From the NCBI GenBank assembly GCA_013368375.1, contig JAACJP010000064.1:1-64000 (forward strand): 64,000 bases of DNA, in the 5' to 3' direction. Positions 10,901 through 19,793 of the stretch are shown here, piece after piece. This DNA is from Tricholomella constricta (taxonomy: Eukaryota > Basidiomycota > Agaricomycetes > Agaricales > Lyophyllaceae). The first letter of the stretch is position 1, and every line of letters begins with the position of its first letter. The notes beneath the pieces were generated by a model that saw only the letters and a program-made list of their open reading frames with translations, did no database searches and was not told the origin of the DNA. The position numbers were made by a program, and so were the translations under genes.

Positions 10901-12297
10901 TAAGGGGGAGGGCGCGAGTGGAGTGCGTATCCAGAGAAGAGGCGGTGGAACTAGCAAAAGACGAGCACACGAAGAACGGCCATTGGCAAAGAGACGCCGT
11001 TAAGAAAGCGCTCCTGGACCGCATCTGGACGCCGGGACTTGACGGAGCCATCATCGAAGGCATAAAGGACTGCGGGCACTGCAAGAACTTCGGCGGCACT
11101 CACCTACATGCACTGCTCGACCCGATCACGCGCCGCCACTCATTTGAGCTGATGGTGGGCGACTACCTGTCCATGCCCAAAGGAAAAGGGGGGTTCAACA
11201 CCATAGGACTATACCTTGACACGTATTCGCAACACGTGTGGGGGCATAAGTACAAAACGGCGGGGAGCGCGAAAACAACCGAGGACAGCCTAGCGAAAAT
11301 ATTCCACGAGTTCGCGCCACCGGATGTGCTCATGACGGACGGAGGGCCTCACTTCAACAACAAGGCAGTACGAGACTTCTGTGAGAAGTGGGGCACAAAA
11401 ACGCATATCGTCGCGGCGTACTCGCCGTGGGTCAACGGCCTCGTCGAAGGTACCAACAAACTCCTGCTACACATCCTAAAGAGGCTCTGCTCACCGAACC
11501 TGGGCGAGGACGAGTACGACGCCATGAATTGGGACAACTTGCCAGCTACGTGGCCAACATACTTCGACGAAGCAATCAGAATCCTGAACTGGCGCATATT
11601 GCCGGCTCTGAAGTTCTCGCCGAAGGAGCTCTTGCTCGGACTGGTGATCAACACAAAGCCAACGGACGTCACCCAGAGCACCCTGCCAGTGACGAGAGAG
11701 GAGGTCACCACCCAGATGGCATATGTGGAGCAGCAAAGGCTCGACGGCTACGCCCAGGCAGTCGCACAAGCAGTCAAGAGAAAATCCCAGTTCGACAAGG
11801 GGGTCCTCGAACGAAAACCGGGCGAAGTCGTATTCTCTAAAGGCCAACTAGTCCAAGTCTACCGGAGCGATCTAGACTACACCTTCAAGACCGAGCGCAA
11901 ACTCCTGCCGAAATGGTCCCCGCCACACAGAGTCACGGCTCGACGGCTCAACTCGTACACGTTAGAAACAGTAGCCGGGGTCAGCATACCCGGGGACTTC
12001 AGCGCTCGACGGCTCCGACGCTTCCTACCAAGGGAGGGAACAAGGTTAGCGGAAGAGCAGGACAGAGTGGAGAAACGATGCCGCGAGGAGGAGGAGACGA
12101 GGCAGAAGGAGGAGGCCGAGCTGATAAGGAACGAGAGAAGTGAGGAGGACGGCGAGGAAAACCCCGAGGAATGCAAACAAGGGAACGATGAGGGTGAGGA
12201 GCAGGGTTCTTGGGCGACGAGGACGCCGCCACGCGGGGGGGGGGCACATGGAGTATCGCGTTGCGATACTCCCTACTCAGCGGATCAGGGAACATAA
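7960..12297 (+). CDS. pol: Pol of gypsy A (protease, RT, RNase H, integrase), made by -1 frameshift
   Basis: Domains in order: a retropepsin-like domain with FDNGAMVEA at the active site and FLLGKRL as second signature; RT with WRICQNF, FDFAAGFYA, RMPFGLTGAPSTF and FVDDGG as catalytic box; RNase H with TTDGSKDAFGA and ETDCQALRD; an integrase zinc region (H..H..CGHC) and DDE core (GDYLSMPKGKGG, MTDGGPHFNN, SPWVNGLVEG). No chromodomain is seen; the tail is Glu/Arg-rich. The frame runs 49 bases into the 3' LTR before stopping. DNG instead of DTG or DSG at the protease is unusual. The related element B has DDG at the same place, so this is probably a lineage trait. Confidence 0.9.
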   Translation, partial: RTRVVRLDADRTTLEQAEETGVLARAQAGCEDSPLAPVDLSEQLNEPHVHPENMQYVDLYEVRAEHAKPRNETKPFYHQLKLHGPRGEVVRVQSNFDNGAMVEAMSAAKYEEVKHRLAPLKPSNRKLRVANGCTVTPIGCWEGTVELEGITVEAEFEVFESGGGWDFLLGKRLMTTFGAVQDYVADTVHIQVKGAERTLRNQFSAATPEVPDTPVQKLTDTSVEGDEQPSPGREVAHSIEPDRKLPADPHEPQHPRTPFIEEVEDEDAPAKSHPPKQVHSTEEDYIHIVLDDTAELTDEATEVPTDELKQDSNLFTRLTEPFKPQRVAEVLRQVKIGTDVSEEEKTSIQALVAEYADIFALSVGEVKQVDGAVHRLDIPNDAVFSRKVHQKPNTPPQRKYLHTSIDAMLAAGIIEQCEPGQVKCVSPTTLAQKTHQGAGLSLEELQHRVNDECIQHGMDAPFTLPPRPEPPTNSDESPSEPKWRICQNFAQINKVTQVAPMPQGDIRAKQQRLSGHRWVSTFDFAAGFYACAMAPESKPYTAFYVEGRGYFWYNRMPFGLTGAPSTFAHMTAQHLHDLLTSEVMELFVDDGGAAADKFLEMMTKLRQIFDRVREKGLSLSASKLLLFMSEAVFAGASIGPKGVQPDLTKLTAIVDWKTPQDALNLSAFLGLTGWFRDLIKDYSKLERPLRDLIRGVELPEKHSKTVYRRVMKNYRLQDHWKAEHTEAFLSLKAIMTSEPVLRGPKWDGTPFVVTTDGSKDAFGAVLAQGFTTVLPSGKTVTRLHPLAFASKRTSPSEEKYKPFLLEFAALKFALDKFSDTIWGFPVIVETDCQALRDHLMNDKLSATHARWRDGILSHQIVDVRHVPGRINVVADGLSRAAEGTEKAEGDGSEWTVSEDWEAATGLTHDIFQVANAAELPPGTTELRERFRSVPMLLQVIDSLLELDQGDSLQKRSKAKHRASEYMIDEGRLWRVAAGHRVRGRARVECVSREEAVELAKDEHTKNGHWQRDAVKKALLDRIWTPGLDGAIIEGIKDCGHCKNFGGTHLHALLDPITRRHSFELMVGDYLSMPKGKGGFNTIGLYLDTYSQHVWGHKYKTAGSAKTTEDSLAKIFHEFAPPDVLMTDGGPHFNNKAVRDFCEKWGTKTHIVAAYSPWVNGLVEGTNKLLLHILKRLCSPNLGEDEYDAMNWDNLPATWPTYFDEAIRILNWRILPALKFSPKELLLGLVINTKPTDVTQSTLPVTREEVTTQMAYVEQQRLDGYAQAVAQAVKRKSQFDKGVLERKPGEVVFSKGQLVQVYRSDLDYTFKTERKLLPKWSPPHRVTARRLNSYTLETVAGVSIPGDFSARRLRRFLPREGTRLAEEQDRVEKRCREEEETRQKEEAELIRNERSEEDGEENPEECKQGNDEGEEQGSWATRTPPRGGGAHGVSRCDTPYSADQGT

Positions 12298-12419
12298 CCA
12301 GTGTTTGGCATTGTTTGGCTAGAGCGTCGGGGTAGACACGGGGATTCGTAGCAAGTAGACGACAACACAATCGATAATAGAAGAACTTCAACTATCTACA
12401 GTCGGATTGCGCTACTCCA
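12249..12419 (+). repeat. 3' LTR of gypsy A
   Basis: It is identical to 6183-6353. It is preceded by a G-tract ending GGGCACA, the probable polypurine primer. Confidence 0.93.
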
Positions 12420-12997
12420 CCGTTGATCCGCGGAACCCGGAGGGCCGGTGCGTGTTGTTGCTGACGGTGGAGCACAAGGCAACTCTCCAATGTGGCGTGG
12501 CTCAGTGGCTCACGGAGCTCCTGGTCTTCATGCTCCAGCCACCAATCACAGGCATACTCGGCTACAATGGCCGCGGGATGCTCAAGCGGCATTGAGGCGT
12601 CTAGCGCAAGAATCAGTGCATTGGAAAGCACAAGTGGGCCGCGGGGTTCGGGCTGCCCATAAAAGTGGGAACCGAGAAGGCGGAGTAAATTTGGGACCTC
12701 GCACGCGGTCATCATGCTCGTGGCAGCCTCAACAAATGCTAATACAAAATCCTATTGTGGGAAAACTGAGTCGAGGTCGGAGATTCAAGGGCTAATAATA
12801 CATACAAGCTCCGCGGCCAAGCGCGCGTGCATGGAAGCTTGGACCTCCATATCCTTGATACCGGCATACTTGGCCAGGGCAACCCGGAAGCGGGATTCAC
12901 AGTAATATAGAACCTCTTGGAGGTGAACTGCGGAGGCACCGAGTGTCGGAGGCAAGAAGCTTTCGGTTTCTATGGGATGGAGTGCGGAGAAGGCCAT

Positions 12998-13365
12998 TCT
13001 TGCTTGTAGATGAGTGTTTGATAAGAATCAGATAACGAGAGAAAAAAACCGGCCACATGATTGGTCAGTGGTTTCACACAGTCATGTGGTGGGAGTATCG
13101 TGATGTCTGCCCGCGGCCAAAGGCTGACCCCCGCGGACATTGTTGCAAGCAGTTCACTGCATTCTATACCATCCATGGTGACATGATTGAGGGAAAAGGT
13201 TGCTTTCATGTGATCGGGGCATGCCGCGGGGCCAACGATGTCCGCGGGGATGACCTACAATGCTCACTGATGATTGATTATCGATGCATACAGCACGGAT
13301 AACCATGTCCGCGGCCATTACCTGCTGACCATTGTACACAGCGTGGCATTGATGATTATTCAATT
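12998..13365. other. Intergenic region between transposase and W
   Basis: No gene is visible over about 370 bp. It holds five CCGCGG words (near 13110, 13132, 13223, 13241, 13308) and is probably the 3' flank of the transposase and promoter of W. No clear TATA box is visible. Confidence 0.5.
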
Positions 13366-16300
13366 CTATGGAAGCAATGCTACATATGATCGATTTACCT
13401 CTTTAAATCGTTGCTCTGCCAACCAAGCAAGTTCCCTCCACATGGCGGTCTTCCGCCGTGCATATGCTGTCGGGCCCGGTTGTGCTGCAGCCGCGGCCTC
13501 CGCACCGCGCTCTACCCAGCTCTGGGCCTGATGAAGGAAATATCGGGTGGTCCAAGTCATTTCATATTGAACAAGAGTGAATTCTTCTGTCCATCGATCC
13601 TTTTGTGCCCTTGCCCTCAAGAAATGAATATGTTGGACTATTGATATCATGTCAGTAACAACTCCGCGGAGTTGACACCAAAGGACACATACACTCCAGC
13701 AAAGCCTCTGGACTATCTGTCGCTTGACCAGGTATTTGCCAAATCCAGGAAAGACTGGTACTTCGGATATCAGTTGAGCCTGGAGTGTTGGGATCCAGTA
13801 TGGCGGTGCTCGATTTCACATGCTTCTTGTCAAGAATTTTGTACCGTTCCAGTGTGCCTTCATCCGCACCCAGACAGACGAGCTTTGCTCTGCATTTGTC
13901 GTACACCCGACAAAGGGTGGTGATCGTGTAATTGAGGGTGGTGATGTTACCCCGCGCGCGCGTCACCACACCCTTCCGCGGAGCAACTCGGATGACGTGT
14001 GAGTACAAAAATGATTTCTCCGCAATTGCATTTCGGAGGTTCTGCAGATGGCGCTCCGCTTGAACCTTGCGCAATGCAAGCTCGAGTTTAGCCAGATGTG
14101 TCTCAGTTTCCCCAGCCGCGGATGGCAGGCAAATAGGTGTCTGCTCTGGTGGTAGGGGTCCGTCTGTTGCACTGACAGGCGCAGGACGGGAGCGTGTTTG
14201 GGCCGGCGCCGCGGCATCTCCGGGTGGCAGTTCCGCGGGGTTCTCGTCTAGGTTGTCAAAGGCTTCGACGTTTCCTGGCACATCCTCCGCGGCGGCCGAA
14301 GGAATGAAGTTTATGCTCAGCTGTTTTGATGTGAACACATCAATTTGTGAACGTAGGCTTTGTCTTTCAGTTTCGACGGCCTTGCGGACATCTTCCCGCG
14401 GCTCGCACGCAAGTTGGCGGACTTTGTCTTGAAGGCCAATTCTAGATGGAAACTGTTCAGCTCCAGAAGCCAAATAGAGATAAAATGTCTTACTGGCGCT
14501 CCTCAAGATCAAGGCCTGATTGTATCCACTCCTCTTCAGCTGTTGAGTGCTCCACAGGTCCAGAATCTCTCGGCTGCCCGATGTCCGCGGTCCGTGCTTT
14601 GAGGATGTCCATTGCCTTGACATCATGAACCCTCCTCCACTCGGCCTCCTGGATCTCTGCCTCCCAATTTGCAGTGTGTGTGCGGCTTATTCCCTGGGCA
14701 ACTCCTTTGAAATATTCTTGGGCAGTCTCCAACATCTCTGTCACCTTTTCGTATGTCCGACACAATGTGACCGCTACTCCGCGGCCGCGGACATGGTCAG
14801 TTATTGTAATGGAATAGATGAAATTTTACTAACGCATCTGCAGGAGTTTCTTCCAGTTAGAATCATTCATATGATCGTCCAGGATCTCCGCTCGGTGTGC
14901 CAATGTTGCGGTTCTGGTCATTGGTGACACAGTGTTCAATACGGCCCACAAACTCTCCAGAATTTCACCCGCAACTATAGCAGCGCCTGGAATGAAAGAA
15001 GTTGCAAAGCGGTTAAAGCAATCATCTTTGTGACCGTGAACATGGAGTAGTCCGATGGCCTGAGCGATAGTCATTCCTGGGGGGAGTAGGTGACCGATGC
15101 GCTTTAGAAAGTGTACCATGTATTGGCAGGCAATATCGTAGATCAACAACACCTCGTCGATTTTTTCCACATTTGTCGTTTTAAGCGCCTGGAGGAATGC
15201 CCAGTCCACATTCTTTTGCTGCTCCCCCGCGTGGAGGTCCGACAGGCTGTTGGGGGCAAAACAGCCATGCCGCGCACATGCAATGGCTACAATTCCTTTA
15301 ACATCACAGGCTTTGGACACAAGCATTGCCTGCTCAACAGCGCGGAGCTGATTCTCGCAAGGGGCTTTCTAACATGGACGTTAGTAGAGAACTCCGCGGA
15401 GTTGATGGAACACCGCGGCCTACGCCGCGGAGGTAATCGACTTGACTCACTGTCATCACGTTGAAGGCCTCCTTCAAAAACTCGTTATAATTGGCACGGT
15501 TAGCCATCATGCCTGACCCTTCCGACAGCCAAACATCCATTGCACTGTTCTTTTGGCGAACATGATCCGCTTTGAAATTGCCATCTGCCACAAAAGACCT
15601 CATGTATACTTTTCTGCATATAATGTCAATAACAATGATCAATCATCACCAAATGCACTCACTTATTCGGGTCCGCGGCCCATCCCGCGGGGAGATTCAC
15701 ACCTGGCTGCGGACATGTGGGGCAAAAAATGGCGAGCTCCCCTGCGGTGGTCTGCATTGGATCTCTGTTATTGCTGCCAAATCCACCCCATTTGAGCTTC
15801 TTGAGCCATCTCCATGAACGCGAGAGCCGGCGGAGTTCGCGATAAAAGTTGTCGATGTCCGCGGAGCTCATTGCTGCAGCGGTAGTCCGGCTGAGTTTGT
15901 GCCAATACTGAAATGCAGATGCCTTGCATTCCAGGTTCGCAAGGCGATAATCATCGAGGACTGCAGTGGTGAAGAGCGTATTGTATCGTGTGAAGCTAGC
16001 AGGCACCAATCGTTTGTGCATCAGGTCTGTATTGACCTTGCCGCGGCATGAACAGAAGACAAGTGGAATGTAGTGAATTCCATTGACATGTACAATGCGC
16101 ACATAACGATTCTTGAAGGCGTCGTGCCGTGGCATACTTGCCGGAAGGTCATCATCGACACCAGTGTCATCGTCATCTTCCTCGTCCTCGACTTCAACTG
16201 TGTGCAGAGTAGACCCTGCCTCAGCAATCGGATGAAATTCTGGCTGTTGACCATAAGCACGGCTCAAGCGCGCCATATAATCATCGTCCTCCGCATCATA

Positions 16301-17085
16301 GGAAGGCTGCTCTGTCATGTCCGCGGCGTCCGCGGAGTTGGCCTGTCGACCCGCGGGGTCGTTTTGCTGCTCTGTGCGGTGGTTCTTCTGTTCTTCATCG
16401 TCGTATTTCACCTGGTAATTCTCCAACTGCTCCTGTTGCAGCTGCAGCGTATTACAGATTGCTTTCCCGGAGGAGTGAGGGACCAGCAAGTAGGTACCAA
16501 CCTCGTGCAGCTGAGCTGCCTGGAAGTAGTGACCTGTCCAGAACTCAATGCGATGGAGAGGATTGTCCCTGTGAGATGTCCGCATGCAACCCCGGCAGAG
16601 TATCCTGTCACTGAGACAGTCTCGACAACGCCAACGTCCATAGTTGCCCTTGGGACAATCAGAACATTGAGTATGATTCTCAATGTGCTCTCTCCCAAGC
16701 AGTCCCTCCAACAGTTCTGGAACATGGTTCACAAATTCTTGAAGGTGATCACCTTGTGTCTGTGCTGTGATTCAGTTACATGTACACACTACTTCAAAGA
16801 ACAATTCACCTTGCTCCGTTTGGGGGCCACCTCATCAGTGGTGTCATTCAGTTCTGTTGAGTGAATGTCCGAATGCTCAAAGGGTTGGACACGGGTCTGC
16901 ACACCCCGACGGACAGATGTAGCAGGGTCCGGTGACCTATTGCGCAAAGGGACACTCCTGGATTCCACAATGTCACCCCTCCGGGTATGCCTGACTGTTG
17001 TCTCGACATCCATGGCATGTGAGTGAGAACTTTCCTCATAGACTTCATCCTTCTTGCGACGTGTGCGCTTTACTGCACGCAACAT
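13366..17085 (-). CDS. KDZ transposase with N-terminal CxC2-type cysteine cluster, seven exons
   Basis: Exons by hand: 17085-16810, 16759-15663, 15613-15451, 15368-14834, 14776-14494, 14441-13693, 13637-13366. Every junction keeps phase, giving 1,124 residues without a stop. Residues about 125-170 hold the cysteine cluster (RCRDCL, CRGCM, NPLHRIE), and the downstream region reads FCPTCPQPGVNLPAGW, all typical of CxC2-type KDZ proteins. The catalytic core follows: DGNFKADH, then CARHGCFAPNSLSDL (first Asp), IYDIACQY (second Asp, near 590), HVHGHKDDCFNRF and GEILESLW (Glu, near 650), then NDSNWKK and SWIW. It should act in the nucleus on the element's inverted termini. It diverges from Z. Introns 3, 4 and 6 each carry CCGCGG words. 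The copy appears functional. Confidence 0.9.
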
Positions 17086-17340
17086 GGTGGGTACGGGTGA
17101 GATCTGATAAGGTGGAAAGACCAGAACCTGTCTACTGATGGGTCACTGATTACTCTCGGACATGTCCTCATGGTTGTGCAAGGTCAGCTGCACTCACAAT
17201 CGGGGCCATCGATGCACCCGTGCCTCATATTACCCGAACTGGAAACTTCTTTGCCAAATGCGGATACTGTGGGACAACTGTCAAGCGTGAAGTTCAACCC
17301 TTTGTGACCCAAATAGGAAATTTTTTGATGGAGCTCCACC
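17086..17340. promoter_or_regulatory. Divergent promoter region between transposase and Z
   Basis: These 255 bp separate the two start codons, so both genes must be driven from here or nearby. No TATA box is obvious. It is notably free of CCGCGG, which occurs on both sides. Confidence 0.45.
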
Positions 17341-19587
17341 ATGTCCGAAAATATTTTCACACAGGAAACAGTCACACATGCCCCCGCGGCCCTGAAGAAG
17401 ACAAGCAAGGAGCCCCGGTACCCAGCTGACGAGCGCGTGGTCCTCAACAAGTACCGAGAGGAGTACAAATCAGAGCCGGACAAGGAGAAAAGGGCAGCCA
17501 TCTTCAAGGACAAAGTCCTTGTTGATATATTCAACTATTGGAAGGCAAAGGGAACAGAACCGAAGACTGACAAGCAGTCCGCGTCGGCTACCACGGTCTG
17601 TCAGGTTAGGGAGTATCCCTGAGCCATCACGCTGATCAGCACACAGAAACTGGCAGACTCTGTAAGGAACAACTGGAGGCCCTACCCGACGGTCACCCAG
17701 TCATCGGGTAAATTGAAGGTTACTGCGCGCCAGGTAGTCAATCGGACAATGCGCGGCTTGATTACCGAAGAGTTGAAAGAGATACTGGAGCTTGAAGAGG
17801 TCGATGAATCGTCCCCCGCGGCCTTCCAGCAACGCACCAAGGCTTTGGCACGGGTGATGAACAAACTCACTCCGCAACAACTCCAGGAGGCAGAGGCCAC
17901 TGCCCGTGAGTGGAGCACCAAGGGCTATCCTCCTGAGGAGCAGCGCAAGTGAGTAACTCCGCGGGCCCGCGGACGTGGCAGAGTTGATACTTTCTTATCT
18001 CAGGAATGCAGATAAGCGGGGCTTTCAACGAGTGGAGAATGAGGATGCAAACAGGTGGCGAGAGATGGGTATGCTGTCCCTTACATTTGTGGTATGGAAA
18101 GCGCAAGATGGGCAACTGAGAATCCGGGTGTGGGTTGTTCATCGACTCCGCGGACTTGCACTGATGTCCGCCGCGGAGCAGTCATGACAGGATTGCTGCA
18201 AATGCAGGAGCGATCAGTAAAACTTTCATTGAAAACTTTCCGCACATAGTGAAGGACATCAAAAGAAAGCTTATGGACTATGTCCTTTCACTCCAAGAAT
18301 CCATTGCACCAGACCCCCTGCATCGGACTAATCCAGTAGTCAAGCCACGTCCAGATCTACAGCTGGATCAACAAAATGATGGTTTTCCAATTCTACCGGA
18401 GTTGGTAGAAGGTGTGCAACAGAGCAAAGATGACCTTGAGCTTCTGGTCCGCGCATTCCTGAAACAGCATTACAGTACGTGATAATCCTTTGATATCATA
18501 TCAGGCCTATCCTAATTTCCTTACAGAACTAGCATCGGGACACCTCTACTCATCCCCTCCATTCACTTCCATAAAGGCGGACAATGGAATGTTCATCTCC
18601 GCGGAGTACATACCCGCGGACATCTGAATGCAAGACCCACGGAACCTCCGACTAACTGAACTCCAGGAGTTGCTCGACTTCTGGCGCTCTCGCCAGAAAA
18701 GGCTTGGACCCTCAGAGGCCTTTCGCTGGTCCAGTTACTTGACCAAGAAAAAGGAGAGAATGGAGGCGGTCTATGGGCTGCGAAAGGACCAGGAAGCTTT
18801 GGCTGCCGTGGCAGCAGCAAAGAAAGCAAGGCGGAAGAAGGGCAAAAACAAAGCACCAGCTCCAGACCCCTTAGAAGACCTTATTTCAATGCCCGACCTA
18901 GAAGGCGGTCATCCACCATCAAACGAAAATCAAAACCACCCTTGTCCGTCACCAGAGAGCGAACCCCGCGGACAGGAAAATCATACCCATCACAATGAAC
19001 TTCAAGACGATGATGCTGCAGATAACGAATGCCAAGAACCCCGCGGGCTAGTAAATCAACTCCAATCCAATGACCAACAGAGTCCATCGCCAAATAACAG
19101 ATCAATGAATCAGCCCCGCGGGCCACCGAACTCCACCCGCGGACATGGGAGACAGAGTCCTGAACCAGACCCCATGACCAATGGAGGCCTGGTCACCGTT
19201 GATGAAACCACCATGCACCGCTTAAATGCCCGCGGACTTCCGACACAGGCACCCATCAATGGGCCTGGCGAAGGGCTGCCACTGTATATGGTGCCGGCAA
19301 CTGCAATGCAGCTCCTCAACAAGTTAACTCCGCCGCCCGACACTCCTACTCCCTCTCCGCCGGGTACACCAACTCCGCCCCCACCTCCAGTTACACGCAA
19401 GCGCAAGCAGGTTGAAGGACAGACTAAGCGAAAGAAATCAAAGCAGGATTTACTGCTTGCGGAGGCCGCGGACTTTGGTGCCAGTGCCAATACCAGGGGC
19501 AGCCGCGCACGCACCGGGGCCGCAACGCGGGCCACAACATCAAAGTCCGCGGGGGTTGGCAATAAAACAAAGCCAAGGCGCCGCTAA
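17341..19587 (+). pseudogene. Gene Z of element 1: uncharacterised basidiomycete TE-associated protein, with an in-frame TGA
   Basis: Exons 1 and 2 are 17341-17604 and 17647-17948, and exon 3 starts at 18004. The acceptor after about 18130 is unresolved. A further exon ends at 18474, and the last is 18527-19587. The first half (KLADSVRNNWRP, WSTKGYPPEEQRK, then WKAQDGQL) resembles a widespread family of uncharacterised agaricomycete proteins, many of them transposon-linked; I know no assigned function. In the last exon the family pattern continues (SAEYIPADI, then MQDPRNLRLTELQELLDFWRSRQ), but a TGA at 18625-18627 separates the two parts. CGA to TGA is the simplest cause. The C-terminal 250 residues are low-complexity, Pro/Asn-rich, with a basic end (TRKRKQ, KRKKSKQ, NKTKPRRR) suggesting nuclear location. 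The homologous 3' half is found in fragment 2B. Confidence 0.65.
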
Positions 19588-19793
19588 TTTATTTTGTAGC
19601 TTCACATTTTGTAGCTTCACACAATGACAAATGGTACAATTTTTGATTGATGTATATACTTTTGAATCCTGTATATACAGATGTCCTTGCTATGATATGT
19701 GTTCTATATGCATTACAAAAAAAAAGGAAGTCCGCGGTCTGACCAAAAACATGTCCGCGGGGCGATGTCCAAAACTAAAAGAACCCCCGTCAC
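19588..19793. other. Convergent 3' ends of Z and X
   Basis: A short AT-rich intergenic stretch of about 200 bp with two CCGCGG words (near 19733 and 19755). No gene is visible. Confidence 0.5.

Larger units (their letters stand above)
6183..12419 (+). mobile_element. Ty3/gypsy-type LTR retrotransposon A, complete, nested in gene W
   Basis: The element is 6,237 bp with two 171-bp LTRs that look identical by eye. It has a 4-bp duplication CCGT, a primer site two bases after the 5' LTR, and a G-tract ending GGGCACA against the 3' LTR. Gag and Pol are separate frames joined by a -1 frameshift signal. Identical LTRs and open frames indicate a very recent insertion. It has only about two CCGCGG, in contrast to the surrounding KDZ element. 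Confidence 0.93.
5076..12997 (-). pseudogene. Gene W: KDZ accessory protein with acidic tandem repeats, split by gypsy A
   Basis: I do not recognise this family. Exons are 12997-12806, then 12751-12424 continuing across the gypsy insertion at 6182-5700, then 5644-5076. The introns are 54 and 55 bp. Counting one copy of the CCGT target duplication, the frame stays open for 523 residues. The N-terminal 200 residues look helical. A basic stretch (AKIAQRARRAGGF) lies just after the insertion. The last third has six copies of a roughly 19-residue acidic repeat with core DPDVVFSDDDD, then a short tail ending NILDD. The gene lies just downstream of the transposase on the same strand. Acidic repeats suggest binding to a basic protein or an activation-like role; that is inference. 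Without the gypsy insertion the gene would be intact. Confidence 0.72.

Noticed and set aside
18625..18627. TGA as selenocysteine or programmed readthrough
   Set aside because: No SECIS-like element was recognised, fungi of this group are not known for selenoproteins, and the TGA positions are not conserved between copies.
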